The notes beneath the pieces are model-generated. The model worked only from the letters and a program-made list of their open reading frames with translations. It did no database searches and was not told where the DNA came from. Made by a program: the position numbers and the translations under genes. This document shows positions 28,333 through 36,670 of a DNA stretch of 64,000 nucleotides, one piece after another. The number at the start of each line of letters is the position of its first letter. Positions within the stretch are counted from its first letter, which is position 1. The DNA is taken from positions 124,001-188,000 of the forward strand of contig NZ_VLKP01000003.1 in the NCBI RefSeq assembly GCF_007830115.1. Direction: 5' to 3'. The DNA comes from Aerolutibacter ruishenii. Its GTDB lineage: Bacteria > Pseudomonadota > Gammaproteobacteria > Xanthomonadales > Xanthomonadaceae.

Positions 28333-29661
28333 ATGGCCAAGCAGGGTTTCGGCACGATGGGCGGCTTTGGTTCGGACGAGTTCGATGCCATCGCCAAGCA
28401 GTACTGGAGCGCGTGGGGCGACATGATGCGTGGCGCCGGCGCCAAGCCTGCCAACGCGGTCCCCGGCTGGGACGAGGCGGTGCGCTGGTGGTCACAGCTG
28501 GCCCAGGGCGGGCCGGCGCAGGCCAACGACGCGGTTGGTCGCTTCAATGCGCAGGCACAAGGCTGGTTCGGCCAGATGCAGCAGTTGGCGGCGCAGTTCG
28601 CGGGCCAGAACGCAGACGCCGGTGAAATCGCCCGGGCATGGAAGCAGATGCTGGGTGGCAACGGTTCCAACCCCTTCGCCGATGTGTTCAAGCACGTGCG
28701 TGGTCCCGGCCAGCACGATTTCGAGGCGTGGATCGAGCAGGTGCGCCCGTACCTGGACATGCTGCAGCGCGATCGCGGCCGCTGGATGGATGCCCCCACC
28801 TTCGGATTCGCCCGCGAGCACCAGGAGCGCTGGCAGGACGCGGCCAAGGCGCAGGACGAGTACCAGGCTGCCAGCCAGGTGTTCAACACGTTGCTGGCTG
28901 AGTCGTCCCAGTCCGCATTCGACCGTTTCGAGCAATTGCTGGCCGAGCGCAGCGAGCCCGGGCGCCAGTTGACCTCGGCGCGCGCGCTGTTCGACCTGTG
29001 GATCGATGCGGCCGAGGATGCGTACGCCGAGTTGGCGCTCTCGCAGCGATTCCGTGATGCCTACGGACACCTGGCCAACGCACAGATGCGCGTGCGCAGC
29101 CATGTGCAGGACGAGATCGAACGCGCCAGTGCGTTGCTGGGCGTGCCCGGCCGCACCGAAGTGGATGCCGCGCATCGCAAGATCGTGCAACTGGAGCGTG
29201 AAGTGCGTCGCCTGCGTGACCTGGTGCAGGCCATGTCGGCAACGCCGATCGCGCGGCCGACACCGGTGCAGGGTAGCGCGTTCTCCGACGCGATCGGCAC
29301 GCTGCGGCGCAGGGCCGCGGCGCAGGTGGAGCCGCGAGCCGCGAACAGGGCAACGGAAAGTGCGTCCGCGACTCGCAAGCGGCCGGCTGCCGCAACCAAG
29401 GCTTCCAAGAGCCGGGTGGTTGCTGCCGGGGCGGGCACAACCAAGACGCGGCGCGCAGGGGCAACGAAGAGCGTAACGCCTGCAAAAACTGCCAAACCGG
29501 CGAAGGCCGCAGCCACCACCGGCCGCAGTCGGGCGGTCGCCGCCCGCAGTGCGAAGTCCGCCAAAGCCACGCGCGCCGCGAAGGCCAGTGCGGGCAAGCC
29601 GACGGTCAGTCGTGCCGTCGCGACCAAGTCGCTGAGCAAGGCCACCAAGGGAGCCCGCTGA
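28333..29661 (+). CDS. phaE: Class III PHA synthase subunit PhaE
   Basis: Non-catalytic partner of PhaC in class III polyhydroxyalkanoate synthases; activates the enzyme on PHB granules. 442 residues. Residues 1-~300 are the PhaE-like helical region (EFDAIAKQYWSAWGDMMRG start; ALFDLWIDAAEDAYAELALS; coiled coil near 270-300). Residues ~335-442 form a Lys/Ala/Arg/Thr-rich tail resembling histone H1-like and PhaF-type DNA-binding tails, not seen in short PhaE proteins. GGGAGG ribosome site before ATG 28333. phaC starts one base after the stop, so the two are coupled. Confidence 0.92.
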   Translation: MAKQGFGTMGGFGSDEFDAIAKQYWSAWGDMMRGAGAKPANAVPGWDEAVRWWSQLAQGGPAQANDAVGRFNAQAQGWFGQMQQLAAQFAGQNADAGEIARAWKQMLGGNGSNPFADVFKHVRGPGQHDFEAWIEQVRPYLDMLQRDRGRWMDAPTFGFAREHQERWQDAAKAQDEYQAASQVFNTLLAESSQSAFDRFEQLLAERSEPGRQLTSARALFDLWIDAAEDAYAELALSQRFRDAYGHLANAQMRVRSHVQDEIERASALLGVPGRTEVDAAHRKIVQLEREVRRLRDLVQAMSATPIARPTPVQGSAFSDAIGTLRRRAAAQVEPRAANRATESASATRKRPAAATKASKSRVVAAGAGTTKTRRAGATKSVTPAKTAKPAKAAATTGRSRAVAARSAKSAKATRAAKASAGKPTVSRAVATKSLSKATKGAR

Positions 29662-29662
29662 G

Positions 29663-30748
29663 ATGAACGCCTTCGACAGCTTCGGCCCGATCGGCTTCAC
29701 TCCGCAGGCATTGGCCGAGGAGGCCATCAAGCTGCAGCACAAGCTCGGCGCGGGCCTGGGCACGCTGACCCAGGTGGACGACGTTGACTACGGCGCCACC
29801 CGCCGCGAGGAAGTGTGGCGCGATGGCAAGGTGGTGCTGTACCGCTTCATCGGCGAACGCGCGCCCACCGCCAAGGTGCCGTTGTTGATGGTGTATGCGC
29901 TGGTGAATCGGCCGTACATGGTCGACCTGCAGGTCGGCAAGTCCATCGTGCGCGGCCTGCTGGAGCGCGGCGAAGACGTATACATCCTCGACTGGGGCTA
30001 CCCCGACCGCTCCGACCGCTACCTCGAGTTGGAGGATTACATCCAGCGCTGGATCGGCGGTGCCGTCGACCACCTGCGCAGTGCCTACCACCAGGACGCC
30101 ATCAACCTGCTCGGCATCTGCCAGGGTGGCGCGTTCTCGCTGTGTTACAGCGCGCTCAACCCGCGCAAGGTGCGCAACCTCATCACCATGGTCACCCCGG
30201 TGGATTTCCACACCGAGGACAACATGCTGTCCAACTGGACGCGCAGCCTGGACGTGGACCTGTTCGTGGACACGGTGGGCAACGTGCCGGCGGACATGAT
30301 GAATTTCACCTACCTGCAGCTCAAGCCGTGGCGGCTGTTCGTGCAGAAGTACGTGGGCCTGGTCGACATCCTCGACGACAAGCAGGCACTGGAAGACTTC
30401 CTGCGCATGGAAAAGTGGATATTCGACTCGCCCGACCAGGCCGGCGAAGCGTTCCGCCAGTTCATCAAGCAGTTCTACCAGGCCAATGGCTTCGTCAAGG
30501 GCGGCATCGACATCGGCGGCCACCCGGTGGACCTGATCCACGTGGACATGCCGGTGCTGAATATCTTCGCGGAACAGGACCACCTGGTGCCGCCGGATGC
30601 GTCGAAGGCGCTGGGCGGGCTGGTGGGCAGCGACGATTACAGCGAGCTGTCGTTCCGTGGCGGCCACATCGGCATCTACGTCTCCAGCCGCGCGCAGCGG
30701 GAAGTGCCCCAGGCGATCCACGACTGGCTGGCGGCGCGGTCGCGCTGA
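29663..30748 (+). CDS. phaC: Class III PHA synthase catalytic subunit PhaC
   Basis: Polymerises (R)-3-hydroxyacyl-CoA, mainly 3-hydroxybutyryl-CoA, into PHB. 361 residues, the short length typical of class III PhaC. The lipase-like box is GICQGG with nucleophile C153; the remaining triad members are visible as Asp in AEQDHLVPP (~304) and His in GGHIGIYV (~333). Overlaps functionally with phaE directly upstream. No phaA/phaB genes are in the window. Confidence 0.96.
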   Translation: MNAFDSFGPIGFTPQALAEEAIKLQHKLGAGLGTLTQVDDVDYGATRREEVWRDGKVVLYRFIGERAPTAKVPLLMVYALVNRPYMVDLQVGKSIVRGLLERGEDVYILDWGYPDRSDRYLELEDYIQRWIGGAVDHLRSAYHQDAINLLGICQGGAFSLCYSALNPRKVRNLITMVTPVDFHTEDNMLSNWTRSLDVDLFVDTVGNVPADMMNFTYLQLKPWRLFVQKYVGLVDILDDKQALEDFLRMEKWIFDSPDQAGEAFRQFIKQFYQANGFVKGGIDIGGHPVDLIHVDMPVLNIFAEQDHLVPPDASKALGGLVGSDDYSELSFRGGHIGIYVSSRAQREVPQAIHDWLAARSR

Positions 30749-30812
30749 CCGTCACATGCCGGCGCAGCGTGCCCGCGCTATGCTCACTGCCAGGGCCACA
30801 AGGGACGACGCC

Positions 30813-31016
30813 ATGAGCACACCTTCACGTCCGTTCACCCGCTCCCGCAACGACCGCATGATCGCCGGCGTCATGGGCGGCATCGCCCAGCGCTTCGGCT
30901 GGAACAGCACGCTGCTGCGCGCCATTTTCGTGATCATCTCGATCGCGTCGGCGGCATTCCCCGGCATCCTGGTGTACCTGATCCTGTGGCTGCTGATGCC
31001 GGAGGAGGGCGCCTGA
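30813..31016 (+). CDS. Small PspC-domain membrane protein
   Basis: 67 residues. The N-terminus RPFTRSRNDRMIAGVMGGIAQRFG is the PspC pattern (basic segment, G-V-x-G-G-I/L-A), followed by one long hydrophobic segment (AIFVIISIASAAFPGILVYLILWLL). PspC domains occur in phage-shock and envelope-stress proteins; the isolated small form is common in Xanthomonadaceae. Its TGA overlaps a possible CTG start of the next gene. Confidence 0.85.
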   Translation: MSTPSRPFTRSRNDRMIAGVMGGIAQRFGWNSTLLRAIFVIISIASAAFPGILVYLILWLLMPEEGA

Positions 31017-31462
31017 GCCCTTGGCTGCAGCGCGCCGGGCGGGTACTCGGCATGGCGTGGGCGTCACCCAACACCGTGCTGGGGTTGGTGGCCGGGGGTA
31101 TCGGCATGGCCTTCGGCGCGCACGTGCACCTTCGCCCGCAGGACCTGGCCGTGGTGTTCCATCGCTGGCCGTGGGGTCCGGGCGGCGCGCTGACCCTGGG
31201 CAATGTGATCCTGCACACCGGCGATACACTGGACTCGCCGTGCGTGACGTACGCGCACCGCGCGGGTCATGGCGATGAACCGCACATCATGCTGGCTGAC
31301 CATGAGCGCGCGCACGTGTACCAGTACATGGTGCTGGGGCCGCTTTTCCTGCCGGTGTACCTGGTGTGTGGCGGCGTGAGCGTGCGCAATCCGTTTGAAC
31401 GCGCCGCGGACCGCTACGCGCATCGCGGCCGGGGGTGGTGGCCGTGGAGTGCGACCGACTGA
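31013..31462 (+). CDS. Uncharacterised membrane-associated protein
   Basis: 149 residues if initiation is at CTG 31013, which overlaps the PspC gene stop as CTGA and has GGAGGAG 5 bases upstream. Other starts are GTG 30986 (inside PspC gene) and ATG 31052, which would cut the segment LQRAGRVLGMAW. One N-terminal hydrophobic stretch (VLGLVAGGIGMAFG), a soluble middle part and a second hydrophobic stretch (MVLGPLFLPVYLVCGG) are seen. The DHERAHVYQYM segment (H-E-x-x-H with reversed order, E-x-x-H-x-x-Q) hints at a metal site but no protease family is recognised. Function unknown. Confidence 0.7.
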   Translation: MSPWLQRAGRVLGMAWASPNTVLGLVAGGIGMAFGAHVHLRPQDLAVVFHRWPWGPGGALTLGNVILHTGDTLDSPCVTYAHRAGHGDEPHIMLADHERAHVYQYMVLGPLFLPVYLVCGGVSVRNPFERAADRYAHRGRGWWPWSATD

Positions 31463-31567
31463 GACCGCCTGCGTTTGTTTATCAGGCAGGATCGCCGGCC
31501 ATGCGACTCCCGGAGCGGGACGAGGAGTGTCCGGAAGCGCATGCCGGCGGTTGAAACTACCCGTGAA

Positions 31568-31939
31568 TCATTTGCCGTCGGTGTTGTTCTTGGCGTCGGC
31601 GGCGGCCGCGGCCTCTTCGGCGGCATCCTGGGCCTGTTCGGCTGCGTCGGCGACCTTCTCGGCCGAGTCGGCCAGGTCGTCACGGCGGGTCAATTCGTCG
31701 CCCGACACCGCCTCGGCCGTGGTGGCCGAAGCGTCGGCGGCGGCAGCTGCCGCGTCAGCCGCGGCCTGCGCAGCCGCGGTTGCAGCGGCGTCGCCCGTGG
31801 CGGCGGCATTGTTGGCCGCCTCCTGCGCTTCCGAAGCGGATTCGGCGGCTTCCGTGGCGGAGGTGTTGGCCTGGTCCTGGTTGCAGGCACCCAGGACCAG
31901 CACGAAGGCCATCGCAAACAAGGTCTTGGTCATGTTCAT
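31568..31939 (-). CDS. Alanine-rich small lipoprotein
   Basis: 123 residues. A type II signal peptide ends in the lipobox LVLGAC (Cys ~19). The mature part is almost entirely Ala, Glu, Asp, Ser and Thr, with repeats such as ATAAAQAAADAAAAAADAS, which predict one long helix, as in Lpp-like or Alanine-zipper envelope proteins. AGGAGA lies 8 bases before ATG 31939; upstream in-frame sequence is non-coding in character. Likely a periplasmic structural lipoprotein; no family is assigned. Confidence 0.8.
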   Translation of the reverse strand: MNMTKTLFAMAFVLVLGACNQDQANTSATEAAESASEAQEAANNAAATGDAAATAAAQAAADAAAAAADASATTAEAVSGDELTRRDDLADSAEKVADAAEQAQDAAEEAAAAADAKNNTDGK

Positions 31940-32087
31940 CGAGCGTTCTCCTGGTACGCGTTGGTGCGTCGCGTGCACCTTGCCGCCGGCGGTGTGAAAG
32001 CCGTGGCAATGTGGATCGCAGGCCGGTCCGATCATTCAGCTTGCCGAATGCGGCCGCACCGGGCGCCGGGTTCCGACGCGCGATTGA

Positions 32088-32891
32088 TCAATCGTTCGGC
32101 CCGCGGACGGGCACGACCTGTACCGTTTGCCCAATCGGGTTTCCCTCGGGTCCGAAGCGGCGTTCCACGAACAGCAGACGGCCTCGTTCCACCAGCACCA
32201 CGGTGCTGCAACGTGTGCCATACCGCGAGTTGCGTATGAAGGGTGGGGACAACGCCCGCTCGAGTTCCAGACCCACGCCGGTATCGGGCAGCGCCTCGTC
32301 CGGAGCAGGCGTGGTGTCGGCCAGCGCGCTGAACAGAGGCTCCAGCGATGCCGCGTCGTCGACGTCCCGGGTGGCGGCCGCATCCTCGGTCAACCATGCG
32401 GCCAGCGCGCCGGTGGCGTGGCTGCCCTTTGGCCACGTGGCATCGAGCGCGCCATTGGACATGGCGTGCACGCCCGGTGCGATGGCCTGCGTTGCGAAAA
32501 CCGGATGGTTGGTGGCGAAGGCGAGTGTCGGCCCATCGTAGGCCAACAGATTGAAACGGCCGTACTCCGGGGCAACGTCCGCCAGCGCGGCGCACCATTC
32601 CGGGGCAGGGGTGGCATCCTGCAGGAAACCGGTGACCAGCCCGCCGCGCGAACGCGGTGCAGTCTCGACGGCGAGACCCTGGCGCACATTGGTCACGGCC
32701 GCCAGACGGCCCTGGGACGAGACCATCAGCCAGCTACCGCCCTGCAACTGATCGCGGCCGCCGAACACGCCCGGCAGGTCCGCATGGGTTCCGGCCGCGG
32801 AAGTGGGGCGCGCATGCGCTTCGTCGCGGTTGGCGATCAGCGCCAACGGGTAACGGGGATGGACACGCCAGGCGACGGCAATCAGGCACAT
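32088..32891 (-). CDS. TANGO2/NRDE family protein
   Basis: 267 residues. Begins MCLIAV, so Cys2 would be N-terminal after Met removal, and contains the name-giving NRDE motif at residues 21-24 (IANRDEAHARP). The later conserved segments GGRDQLQGGSWL and SPPFIRNSRYGTRCSTVVLV fit the family. Bacterial and human members have an Ntn-hydrolase-like fold; recent work connects the eukaryotic relatives with heme or acyl-CoA handling, but the bacterial function is not settled. The gene stands alone between minus-strand neighbours. Confidence 0.9.
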   Translation of the reverse strand: MCLIAVAWRVHPRYPLALIANRDEAHARPTSAAGTHADLPGVFGGRDQLQGGSWLMVSSQGRLAAVTNVRQGLAVETAPRSRGGLVTGFLQDATPAPEWCAALADVAPEYGRFNLLAYDGPTLAFATNHPVFATQAIAPGVHAMSNGALDATWPKGSHATGALAAWLTEDAAATRDVDDAASLEPLFSALADTTPAPDEALPDTGVGLELERALSPPFIRNSRYGTRCSTVVLVERGRLLFVERRFGPEGNPIGQTVQVVPVRGPND

Positions 32892-33024
32892 GTGCGCATG
32901 CTAGCGCAGCGGCCGACGAACGGTGCCTGTTTATTTACATCCGGCTAACAGCGTTGCGAGTAGCGTTGGTTTTGCCGGAGAACAAGCATTGAAATTCACT
33001 TTTTGATGCAACAGCTCCGACTGG

Positions 33025-33067
33025 AAGGCTCAGCCACCCGGAACTTCGATTCCGCGGACTGGGCCTT
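33025..33067. repeat. Nested inverted repeat in the gap between DUF2894 gene and TANGO2 gene
   Basis: AAGGCTCAG (33025-33033) pairs with CTGGGCCTT (33059-33067) with one G-T wobble; inside, GGAA (33040-33043) faces TTCC (33050-33053). On the + strand it is followed by CTTCATG rather than a T-tract. The 244-base gap holds no convincing gene; this is its only clear structure. Confidence 0.5.
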
Positions 33068-33135
33068 CTTCATGTGTGTTCGACGAAGGGTTTCCTGATC
33101 CTGTGCAGGGGGAAGTCCCAGGGGCGGGTGATGCC

Positions 33136-33810
33136 TCAAGGCGTCCGCTTGCGTGCCTTGGCGCGTGTGCGCTTGGCCGGGCCGGTGGGGCGTGCCGCAT
33201 TTTCAACGGGTCGCAAAGCGCTGGCGCAGGATGACTGCAGTGCGGACAGGGCGTCCACATGGGCGATGAAATGTTCCAGGTACACCGGCGACAGCTCCTG
33301 CATCCGGGTGAGCGCGCGGTGGACCAGACTGGCGGAGTTGAGTGGACCCGCGTCGGCCGGCGACGGAATCAGGGCCTGGCGTAGCTGGCTCTGGTTGCGG
33401 ACCTTGGTACAAGCCTGCCGGATTTCGTCGATGACGGAGAGGCCTGGGGCTCCAGCCGGCGCAAGTGACGAGTGCCCGGCAGCAATGTTCGCAGGTGAGC
33501 CGCGGGTCAGGGCGCTGACCAGTGCGACAAGTGGACCAGATGAGTCCCGCCGGTCGCGCCGTGCGACATCCTCCAAAGCGAAACCGGTTGCTGCCTCCGT
33601 CATCACAGGCCCACGCTCAAGGTCCTGCGCATACGCAGCGACCAGTTCGGCCAAGCGCTGGTCGAGGACGGCGCGTACGGTGCCGCTTTGTGCCGCAGCC
33701 CGCCGGTCCAGCGCTTCGATGTGCTGGAATCGCAGTGGAGCAAGGCGGTCGGCACCTTGCGCCCGCCATGCCTCCAGCTTCGAGCGCATGTTCGCGCTGC
33801 TACCGCTCAT
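33136..33810 (-). CDS. DUF2894 protein
   Basis: 224 residues, last gene of the four-gene motor-like operon. Predicted helical and soluble, with no signal peptide; the last ~25 residues are strongly basic (GPAKRTRAKARKRTP). ATG 33810 overlaps the end of the OmpA-like gene by 11 bases, so translation is coupled. The family DUF2894 is known mainly from this gene context. Role unknown; a cytosolic partner of the channel complex or of nucleic acid is conceivable because of the basic tail. Confidence 0.8.
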   Translation of the reverse strand: MSGSSANMRSKLEAWRAQGADRLAPLRFQHIEALDRRAAAQSGTVRAVLDQRLAELVAAYAQDLERGPVMTEAATGFALEDVARRDRRDSSGPLVALVSALTRGSPANIAAGHSSLAPAGAPGLSVIDEIRQACTKVRNQSQLRQALIPSPADAGPLNSASLVHRALTRMQELSPVYLEHFIAHVDALSALQSSCASALRPVENAARPTGPAKRTRAKARKRTP

Positions 33811-34450
33811 GACCTGTCGCATCGTGCTTCGCCGGCTTGGGCACCGGCGCGATCTCCACGCGCCGGTTGCGCGCGCGGCCTTCCTCGCTGGCGTTGGAGC
33901 TGACCGGTTGCTGTGCGCCGAACGCCGCGGCAAACACCGACGACGACGGCACGCCCGCGTCTATCAGCGTACGGGTCACGGTCAGCGCGCGTTGCGCCGA
34001 CAGCTCCCAGTTGTCGGCGAACTGGCGATTGCTGTCGCTCACCAGCCGGTTGTCGGTGAAACCGCTGACCATCAGGATCTCGTCGCGCGCGCGCAGGTAC
34101 TCGGCCAACGGGCCGGCCAGCGACTTCAACAACTCGTGGCCCTCCGGCTGCAACCGGTCGGAGTTGAGCGCGAACAGTACGTTTCCGCGGATGCCGATGC
34201 GGCCATCCACCAATGTCACCCGGCCCTGCGCCAGCGGCACGGCCAACATCTGTTCCAGCGTGCGCATCTGCCTGCCTGCCTGCTCGCGCTTGCGGACCTC
34301 CTCGTCCAGCTGGTGCGAAAGACGCATCTGCACGGCGATCACGCCGACCAGTATCAACGCGAACACGCCCAGCAGCACCGACATCAGGTCACCGAAAGCA
34401 GCCCAGACCGCGGTGGTGGCTTCGACGTCGCCGTCGTGCTCCACGCTCAT
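33800..34450 (-). CDS. OmpA/MotB-like stator protein (ZorB-like)
   Basis: 216 residues. A single membrane helix near the N-terminus (FGDLMSVLLGVFALILVGV) carries D21 at the position of the proton-conducting Asp in MotB, TolR and ZorB. A short coiled coil follows (~45-65), then an OmpA-like peptidoglycan-binding domain (~75-205; VLFALNSDRLQPEG, VSGFTDN, NWELSAQRALTV, RNRRVEI). This is the architecture of MotB and of the ZorB protein of Zorya defence systems. ATG 34450 overlaps the upstream gene as ATGA. Expected to form an ion channel with the DUF802 protein. Confidence 0.85.
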   Translation of the reverse strand: MSVEHDGDVEATTAVWAAFGDLMSVLLGVFALILVGVIAVQMRLSHQLDEEVRKREQAGRQMRTLEQMLAVPLAQGRVTLVDGRIGIRGNVLFALNSDRLQPEGHELLKSLAGPLAEYLRARDEILMVSGFTDNRLVSDSNRQFADNWELSAQRALTVTRTLIDAGVPSSSVFAAAFGAQQPVSSNASEEGRARNRRVEIAPVPKPAKHDATGHER

Positions 34451-36669
34451 GCCGTTTCCGCCCCGGCGCGCTGCTCGGACAGGTGCTGCAATTCGCCGAT
34501 GATCTGCTTCTGTGCCAGCATGCTCAGGTCGATGACCTCGCGCGCCTGCGCCACGTAGTACGCCAGTTGCTCGTCGCTGCGCGACAGCGACCGGTCCAGC
34601 GCGGCCTCGATGGCCTGCAGGCGCGTGACCAGTTGGTCGTTGGACTCGCCGAAGCGCTGCACCGCCGCGCCGAACGCATCGCCCAGGCTGGCCACTTCGA
34701 TGGCGCCGGCGGCGATGCGGGTAGCGGCGGCGTCGAGCTTGCCGGTTTCGGCTTCGACGTGCGCGGCGAAGCGGTTGCCCACGCGGTCCAGCAGGTCCGC
34801 GCTGGTGGAGATCAGCGCATCGACCGCGGCGCGTTGCTCGGTGGAGGCATGGTTGACCGCGTTGAGCAGGGTGTCGACCGTGGCCAGCAGGCGGCCGCGC
34901 TCCTCCAGCACGGCGGTGTCGCGGGCCATGCTGTCGGACAGCCTCTGGCGCAACTCGGCGATGACCTCGGCGGCGGCCTTGGGCGCCTCGGAGGCGGCCT
35001 GCACCAGGCGCGAGATCTCGGCGATGGTGTCGCGGGCGTGCGCCTGGGTCTGCGCGGTGATGGCATCGGCGGTGCGGGCCAGCGTGTCGCACAGGTCCTG
35101 CTGGCGACTGGCTGCGCGCTCGCCGGCAGACTCCCAGCGTGCGACCAGCGGTCGGGTCATCGCATCGAAGGACTCCGCCCAGGCGACCATGCGTGCCTGC
35201 GCGTTGGCGTCGAGGGCGGCGTGCAGTTCGATATGCGACTGCTGCACGGCCTGCACCAGTGCGGCGGCATGTGCCTCGAAGGTGCTGGCAGCAGCTTCCA
35301 GTGCGGCCTGGTTGCGTGTGGCCATTTCGGTGCTGGCCGCGGTCTGGCGGGTCACGGCATCCGCCCACGCCGCCTCCTGGCGTGCCGCTGCTTCGGTCGA
35401 TGCAGCCTCGTGGCGTGTGGCCGCTTCGGACCACGCCGCTTCGTTACGCGTCGCGGCTTCGGTCCATGCGGTGGTTTGACGCACCGCCGCTTCGTCCCAC
35501 GCCGTCGTTGCGGCGGTGGTGGCTGCATCGAAGCGCGCCGACACGGCGTCCACCACGCCCGACGATCGCTGCTCGAAGCTATCGTTGAAGTGCTCCAGCG
35601 TGCCGCGCAGATCGTGCAGAAGTGTCGCGTTGGCCTGGCGCTGCTCGGCGAGCGAGTCGGTCCACAACCCCGCGACGGTGGCCGTGGTGGCCTGGAACTC
35701 CGACGCCAGCCCGGCGACCTGCTGCTGTACCGCCTGCATCGCGTTCTCATGCAGCGTGGCGGCGTTGCGCGCAATGGCGCTCATCGTGGCTTCCATCACC
35801 GGCTGCAACGCCGTGCCGGTGGCGCGCGCGCTTTCGGATGCGCCCTCCAGCAGTGATTGCTTCACCGAGGCGGCCAATCGCGTGTGCACGGCCTCGGTGC
35901 GCTCGTGGAACGCGGCCTGCTGCGCCAGCTGGCGTTCGTTCGCCGCAAGGGACTGCTGCTCCATCCCCGACAGCGTGGCCTGCAGTTGCGCCACCAGCGT
36001 CGGCAGGGTGTCCGCCTGGCGCTGCAGCAGCTTGAACATCTCTTCGCGCTGGTGTGGCTGCGAGTACGGCCGCAGCGTGGTCGCAATCGCCGTATCCAGC
36101 GCCTGCGCCGCGTCCACCCGCTCACGGCGGGACAACGCGGCCAGCAACCCGAGCATGGCCGACGCGGCCACGCCCGCGATCGAGGTGCCGAAGGCGAACG
36201 CCAGGCCCTTTACCGGTGCGGCGATCGACGCGCGCAGGGCTGCAAGGTCCGAGGCGCTTTCCAGCGCCAGCCCGGTGCCGCGCAGCGTGGTCATCATGCC
36301 CAGCAGCGTGCCCAGCATGCCCAGCAGTACCAGCAGCCCGACCAGGTACGGCGTCAGTGCCGGCGCCGGCAACGGCGAGCGCCCGCCATCCACGCGCTGG
36401 CGCACGGCGTCACGCAGGGACGGATGCAACTGGCCCAGCCATGCGCCCAGCTCGGCGACCGGCTGCGCGGCGATCTCCACCGCGCGCGCCAGGGTGCCGG
36501 TCGCCTGCCGGTAGCGACGCAGTTCCAGCGCACCGGTCACGTAACAGGCGGTAATCAGCAGGACCACCGCCAGCGCCAGCAGGTTGGTGCCGAGGTAGCC
36601 CGCGCCGATCCAGCCGACAACGGCCAGACCAACGAGGAAAATGGCGGGGTAGAGCAGGTGCTTGGGCAT
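34447..36669 (-). CDS. DUF802 protein: MotA/TolQ-like channel with long coiled-coil tail (ZorA-like)
   Basis: 740 residues. Four hydrophobic segments at about 6-24, 28-46, 106-126 and 154-180; the last two (GMLGTLLGMMTTLRG and GTSIAGVAASAMLGLLAAL) match the pattern of the MotA/TolQ/ExbB channel helices. The remaining ~540 residues are Ala/Gln/Glu/Arg-rich and strongly coiled-coil, including at least six 11-residue repeats at 388-453. In ZorA such a tail projects into the cytoplasm from the ring of five subunits. ATG 36669 lies one base after the DUF3348 gene. No enzymatic domain is visible. The motor reading is inference from architecture and the MotB-like neighbour. Confidence 0.82.
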   Translation of the reverse strand: MPKHLLYPAIFLVGLAVVGWIGAGYLGTNLLALAVVLLITACYVTGALELRRYRQATGTLARAVEIAAQPVAELGAWLGQLHPSLRDAVRQRVDGGRSPLPAPALTPYLVGLLVLLGMLGTLLGMMTTLRGTGLALESASDLAALRASIAAPVKGLAFAFGTSIAGVAASAMLGLLAALSRRERVDAAQALDTAIATTLRPYSQPHQREEMFKLLQRQADTLPTLVAQLQATLSGMEQQSLAANERQLAQQAAFHERTEAVHTRLAASVKQSLLEGASESARATGTALQPVMEATMSAIARNAATLHENAMQAVQQQVAGLASEFQATTATVAGLWTDSLAEQRQANATLLHDLRGTLEHFNDSFEQRSSGVVDAVSARFDAATTAATTAWDEAAVRQTTAWTEAATRNEAAWSEAATRHEAASTEAAARQEAAWADAVTRQTAASTEMATRNQAALEAAASTFEAHAAALVQAVQQSHIELHAALDANAQARMVAWAESFDAMTRPLVARWESAGERAASRQQDLCDTLARTADAITAQTQAHARDTIAEISRLVQAASEAPKAAAEVIAELRQRLSDSMARDTAVLEERGRLLATVDTLLNAVNHASTEQRAAVDALISTSADLLDRVGNRFAAHVEAETGKLDAAATRIAAGAIEVASLGDAFGAAVQRFGESNDQLVTRLQAIEAALDRSLSRSDEQLAYYVAQAREVIDLSMLAQKQIIGELQHLSEQRAGAETA
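35311..35508 (-). repeat. Six tandem 33-bp units encoding hendecad repeats
   Basis: Encodes TTAWDEAAVRQ, TTAWTEAATRN, EAAWSEAATRH, EAASTEAAARQ, EAAWADAVTRQ and TAASTEMATRN (residues 388-453 of the DUF802 protein), with a seventh degenerate unit after it. The 11-residue period with a Trp/Ser at the same place predicts a right-handed or straight coiled coil. Confidence 0.85.
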
Positions 36670-36670
36670 G

